Origin: Zavarzinella formosa DSM 19928 | Lineage (GTDB): Bacteria > Planctomycetota > Planctomycetia > Gemmatales > Gemmataceae | DNA length: 64,000 nt | Direction: 5' to 3' | Assembly: GCF_000255705.1 (NCBI RefSeq) | Contig: NZ_JH636441.1 | Coordinates: 193,346-257,345, forward strand | Shown here: positions 60,618-64,000 of the stretch, piece by piece | Layout of the letters: each line of letters opens with the position of its first letter | Numbering within the stretch: position 1 is the stretch's first letter | Translations under genes and position numbers: made by a program | Notes under the pieces: model-generated | Seen by the model: the letters and a program-made list of their open reading frames with translations, nothing else | Databases searched by the model: none | Told to the model about the DNA's origin: nothing

Positions 60618-63551
60618 ATGAGCCAACCCGATCAACCAACTGCGTTCAAACCGTTTGTCCCTCCCGAAACCTCGATGCCGGAATTCACCTTTCCGGCCTT
60701 GATTACCGGGGCGGCCCTCGGGTTGGTTTTCGCCGCCTCGTCGCTTTACTTGGTGCTGAAGATCGGCATGACGGTCTCGGCCTCCATCCCCGTGGCGGTG
60801 CTGGCGATCACACTGTTCAAGGCGTTCTCCAAAGCATTCGGATTGCGACAGGCGACCATCCTCGAAAACAACATCACGCAGACCGCCGGTTCGGCCGGGG
60901 AATCCATCGCCTTCGGCGTCGGCGTCACCATGCCGGCCCTGATGATGCTCGGTTTCGGGATGGACCTCGGCCGGGTAATGGTTGTTTCCGTCCTCGGCGG
61001 CTTGTTGGGTATTTTGGCAATGATTCCGTTGCGCCGGGCCTTCATTGTTCACATGCACGGCAAACCCGGCCAACCGGGCACATTGCTATTCCCCGAAGGG
61101 ACGGCCTGCGCCCAAGTGCTGATCTCCGGCGAAAAAGGCGGGGCCACCGGTCAGACGGTGTTCTTCGGCTTCGGCATCGCCTTCCTCCACAAGTTCATCG
61201 TCGAGGGAATGGCACTCCTGGCGGGGACGTTCAAATTCCCTCTGACATTCATCAACAAATCAGCGGTTTTTGCCCAAGAAATGGCCTCGGAACTGCTCGG
61301 CGTCGGCTACATCATCGGACTGCGAACCAGCGCCATGATGATGGGCGGGGCCGTTCTGGGCTATCTCGTCATCATCCCGCTGATCTACTTCATCGGTGAA
61401 CATTCCGACACAATCCTGCCCCCCGGCAAGAAGTTGATTCGGGACATGAACGTGAAAGAAATCCGGGACGGCTATCTGTTGTTCGTCGGAGCCGGTTGCG
61501 TGGCGACGGCGGGCATCATCAGCATGTTGAAGACCCTGCCAATGATCGTTCGCGGGTTGCTGGCCAGCATTGGCGGTAGAAGCGGAAAAGCAACCGCCGA
61601 AGGGCCGGTGAAACGGACAGACAATGACATGTCGTTGAAGGTGGTGTTGTTCGGCAGTCTCGGACTGGTCGGCCTGCTGACGATTTTCCTTGCGCAACAG
61701 GTGAACCCGGTGAAGGCGGTTCTCGGGGCGGGATTGGTGGTGATGTTTGGGTTTCTGTTTGTGACGGTGTCCAGCCGCCTCACCGGAGAAATCGGCTCGT
61801 CCTCCAACCCCATCTCCGGGATGACTGTCGCCACACTGATGCTAACCTGCCTGATCTTCGTGGCCCTTGGCATGACCAGCGTGGAAGAACGTGTCTTGGC
61901 TCTCTGTATCGCGGCGGTGGTGTGCGTTGCGTCATCCAACGGCGGAACGACGGCTCAATCTCTCAAAACCGGCTTTCTCGTCGGCGGCACGCCAAAGGCC
62001 GGACAATACGCCATCCTCGTCGGGGCATTGGTCTCGGCGCTGGTCATTGGCGGAACGCTGATCTTGTTCAACGAATCCAAGGTGATTTACAGCCAGCGCC
62101 CCGATTTGTTGCCGGGCGTCGTGCTGACGCAAGCCGAGGTGGGACGATTGAAACAATCTGAGAAACATGAGGGGCAGGAATACGCGATCTTCGACACGCG
62201 AAACGAAGAGTTGACGAAACCGGCCGATGAATATGTCCCCCGGCCTGAAGTCGCGGACACCCGCGAAGGCCGCTATCTGGTGGACCGGGAAACCGGCCGG
62301 ATTCGCTTCCTCAAGGACAGCACCATCATGGGCAAGCTGGACACACGGGACGACGGCACCCCGGTGACCCGCGAATTCGACGCCCCGAAAACACAAGTGA
62401 TGTCCATCATCATCAACGGAGTGTTGAAGCAGGAATTAAACTGGAGCATGGTCGGCCTTGGAGCAATGATCGCCCTGATGCTGGAGTTGTGCGGCGTGTC
62501 GGCCCTTGCGTTCGCCGTGGGGTTGTATGTGCCGATCCAATTCTCCACGCCGATCTTCATGGGCGGCATTCTTCGCTTTTTCGTGGATCGAAAATTTGCA
62601 AAGGAAGGAGAAGCCGCCATCAAGGCCGCCGGCAACGACCCGGAGAAACGGGCGCTGGCCGAGATCGAAGCGATGCGAAAAACGGAGACAAGCTCCGGTG
62701 TGTTGTTGGCCTCCGGCTATATCGCCGGGGGTTCCATCGCGGGCATGTTGATCGCTTTCGTCGCCTTCAAAGACAATTGGCCGGATGACTTGACGGCATT
62801 CCAGTACGGCAAGGCGCCGTTCGCCAAGACGGCCACCTTGGAACAGGCGGCCGATGAGTTCGCCCAGCAAAAACTCGGGTATGACCGGGCGGCTCTGGAG
62901 AAGGAAATCGCCTCGCTGCCGCCGAAACCGAAGGAGGCTCCGAAACCGGAGGCCAAGGACAAAGAAGGGAAGCCATTGCCGAAGACCGTCGAGAAGAAAC
63001 CAGAACTCTCGGCGCCGGAGAAAAAACTGGCGGAGTTGAACAAACTCCGGGATGAAGTGGCGAAACTCAGTGAAAACGAGCCTTATCGTTGGGTAATCGT
63101 CAAAGCGGGCACGGTGTTGAAGATTTTGGGAGTCGATCCGCTGGCGGTCGATGCCCCGAGCACCATCGGGGCAATCACAAAGGATCTTTACAACGACGAC
63201 AAACCGGACACGGCAAAGCAAATCGCCGAATTGAACACCCTGAAACTCGGCGTGAAAGAAGGAACCGATCCGCTAACCATTGCCATCCCGGCGGACACGG
63301 AAATCAAAATTCCGAAGAGGCATAAAGTCGAAACCGACACCCCCCTGCCCGTGTTGGCCGGCCAATTGCTCGGCCGGGAGCGCATGGCCCCGCAACTGTT
63401 CAAGACAAATGAGACGGTGTTGGAATTGCCCAAAACCCTGCCGCCGGAGGCAGAGTTGACCAAACCACAAAAAGAGTGGCCAAGTCTTTTAATCTTCGGG
63501 GGATTGATGTTGCTCCTGCTCCTGGTGGGATTGCGGACGCCGAAGGAGTAA
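60618..63551 (+). CDS. OPT-family transporter with large soluble insertions, 977 aa
   Basis: The OPT family imports small peptides or metal chelates driven by protons. Features: N-terminal helices with LITGAALGLVFAASSLYLVLK, ENNITQTAGSAGESIAFG and NPISGMTVATLM, the OPT core motifs, and about 14-16 helices in all. Two soluble stretches interrupt the helices: about 485-595 (Glu/Arg-rich) and about 722-952, which contains PKPKEAPKPEAKDKEGKPLPK and a region resembling a small folded domain, then a last helix. These insertions are unusual for the family and would lie on one side of the membrane. Divergent from the kinase gene, 244 bp apart. The start is at 60618 with a weak ribosome site. Confidence 0.88.
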   Translation: MSQPDQPTAFKPFVPPETSMPEFTFPALITGAALGLVFAASSLYLVLKIGMTVSASIPVAVLAITLFKAFSKAFGLRQATILENNITQTAGSAGESIAFGVGVTMPALMMLGFGMDLGRVMVVSVLGGLLGILAMIPLRRAFIVHMHGKPGQPGTLLFPEGTACAQVLISGEKGGATGQTVFFGFGIAFLHKFIVEGMALLAGTFKFPLTFINKSAVFAQEMASELLGVGYIIGLRTSAMMMGGAVLGYLVIIPLIYFIGEHSDTILPPGKKLIRDMNVKEIRDGYLLFVGAGCVATAGIISMLKTLPMIVRGLLASIGGRSGKATAEGPVKRTDNDMSLKVVLFGSLGLVGLLTIFLAQQVNPVKAVLGAGLVVMFGFLFVTVSSRLTGEIGSSSNPISGMTVATLMLTCLIFVALGMTSVEERVLALCIAAVVCVASSNGGTTAQSLKTGFLVGGTPKAGQYAILVGALVSALVIGGTLILFNESKVIYSQRPDLLPGVVLTQAEVGRLKQSEKHEGQEYAIFDTRNEELTKPADEYVPRPEVADTREGRYLVDRETGRIRFLKDSTIMGKLDTRDDGTPVTREFDAPKTQVMSIIINGVLKQELNWSMVGLGAMIALMLELCGVSALAFAVGLYVPIQFSTPIFMGGILRFFVDRKFAKEGEAAIKAAGNDPEKRALAEIEAMRKTETSSGVLLASGYIAGGSIAGMLIAFVAFKDNWPDDLTAFQYGKAPFAKTATLEQAADEFAQQKLGYDRAALEKEIASLPPKPKEAPKPEAKDKEGKPLPKTVEKKPELSAPEKKLAELNKLRDEVAKLSENEPYRWVIVKAGTVLKILGVDPLAVDAPSTIGAITKDLYNDDKPDTAKQIAELNTLKLGVKEGTDPLTIAIPADTEIKIPKRHKVETDTPLPVLAGQLLGRERMAPQLFKTNETVLELPKTLPPEAELTKPQKEWPSLLIFGGLMLLLLLVGLRTPKE

Positions 63552-63566
63552 TCGGCGTCTCCCGGC

Positions 63567-63929
63567 TCACTCATCCCGGTGAACGGTGGCCGGGGAGAAG
63601 GCGGGCAGGCAAACAGCCACATACTCGGCGCCGTCTTCCTCCGGGCTGTCATAGCGGACCCATTCGCCGGGAGCCACATGCACAGACTGCCCGGCCCGCA
63701 CCTCCAACACGCCCGTCTTGGTGGTCACCCGCAACATGCCCTTCAAAACGAGCGTGTACTCATCAAATTCCGGCGTCTGCCCCGGTTCGATCCAGCCGAC
63801 CGGGCTGCGCATGTGGGCAATGCTGACCACATCCGTGCCGGTGTTCAGGCGGCCAATGTGTTCAAGGATGATCTTCGGCTTGTTCCCGGCCGCTTCAATG
63901 CGAGCGGGACTTTCAATCAAACGAGCCAC
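63567..63929 (-). CDS. small cupin-domain protein, 120 aa
   Basis: One cupin barrel: PEFDEYTLVLKGMLRVTT for motif 1 and GQSVHVAPGEWVRYDSPE for motif 2. A metal site is possible but incomplete, because motif 1 has E and Y where two His are common. I start at the GTG at 63927-63929, with AAGGAG seven bases before it; the open frame to 63977 crosses the heptamer repeat and is not coding. It is probably a sugar or small-molecule binding protein or an enzyme; the substrate is unknown. It is convergent with the OPT gene, whose stop is 15 bases away. Confidence 0.82.
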   Translation of the reverse strand: MARLIESPARIEAAGNKPKIILEHIGRLNTGTDVVSIAHMRSPVGWIEPGQTPEFDEYTLVLKGMLRVTTKTGVLEVRAGQSVHVAPGEWVRYDSPEEDGAEYVAVCLPAFSPATVHRDE

Positions 63930-63936
63930 GTGGACT

Positions 63937-63942
63937 CTCCTT
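63937..63942 (-). promoter_or_regulatory. ribosome binding site fixing the cupin GTG start
   Basis: AAGGAG on the minus strand, seven bases before the GTG at 63929. Confidence 0.7.
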
Positions 63943-63955
63943 GAGAAATGAGGCA

Positions 63956-63976
63956 ATGACCAATGACCAATGACCA
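63956..63976. repeat. tandem heptamer ATGACCA, three copies
   Basis: The same heptamer as at 28841-28875, here upstream of the cupin gene. The remaining bases to the window end hold nothing I can recognise. Confidence 0.9.
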
Positions 63977-64000
63977 ATGGGGCGTTATGCTAGTTGCGGG

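Noticed and set aside
1..64000. Defence island, prophage or biosynthetic cluster
   Set aside because: No integrase, transposase, restriction, Cas, phage structural or NRPS/PKS genes were recognised anywhere in the window.

Overview
The window is chromosomal DNA of a planctomycete, most likely family Gemmataceae. The evidence is the protein repertoire: a DUF1559 prepilin-like protein, PSCyt1/DUF1549/DUF1553 and DUF1501 and DUF1552 secreted proteins, a CotH-kinase protein, a Ser/Thr kinase with TPR repeats and a DWG activation motif, a TIGR02996 protein (a domain largely known from Gemmata relatives), caspase-like proteins, and the GC-rich third codon positions. I see no rRNA, tRNA, CRISPR array, insertion sequence, prophage or replication origin, so this looks like ordinary core/accessory chromosome rather than an island.

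Layout. 1-1233: start of a prepilin-like gene (minus, cut by the window edge) and a nicotinamidase. 1364-11041: three co-directional genes for two huge single-pass membrane proteins and one secreted beta-sandwich protein. Both membrane proteins carry a caspase-like domain that has lost its catalytic His and Cys, and the first also has a vWA domain with an intact MIDAS motif. 11113-14862 (minus): a small conserved protein, a Gfo/Idh/MocA oxidoreductase and a large secreted protein. 15259-19083: a PAS hybrid histidine kinase and an MFS permease, ended by a 29-bp perfect hairpin; then an orphan TIGR02574-type antitoxin. 19564-24801: kdsD-kdsC followed by a 1198-residue membrane-anchored protein that sits exactly where lptC-lptA sit in proteobacteria and looks like a giant modular LptC/LptA (OstA-like) lipopolysaccharide bridge.

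24892-33440: small secreted proteins, a discoidin + basic-secretory-protein metallopeptidase, a GH17-like glucanase, an orphan RND-type adaptor lipoprotein, and an ABC-2 exporter pair. 33665-34533: an ECF sigma factor overlapping a small membrane protein, probably its anti-sigma factor, followed by three hairpins. 34666-45014: a DUF1549/DUF1553 cytochrome-like protein, a polytopic membrane protein, a TIGR02996 leucine-rich protein, a TolC-like outer-membrane factor and a four-PAS hybrid kinase. 45400-54597 (minus): an apparent operon PSCyt1-DUF1549-DUF1553 > DUF1501 > DNRLRE protein > DUF1552 > CotH kinase. 54930-63929: a probable outer-membrane barrel, a Ser/Thr kinase-TPR protein, an OPT-family transporter with a large soluble insertion, and a cupin.

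Most likely undescribed biology: (i) the tandem pseudo-caspase/vWA locus and (ii) the kdsD-kdsC-giant-Lpt operon. Intergenic DNA is also rich in perfect inverted repeats and in two short repeat families. All family assignments were made by reading motifs; no database search was run.
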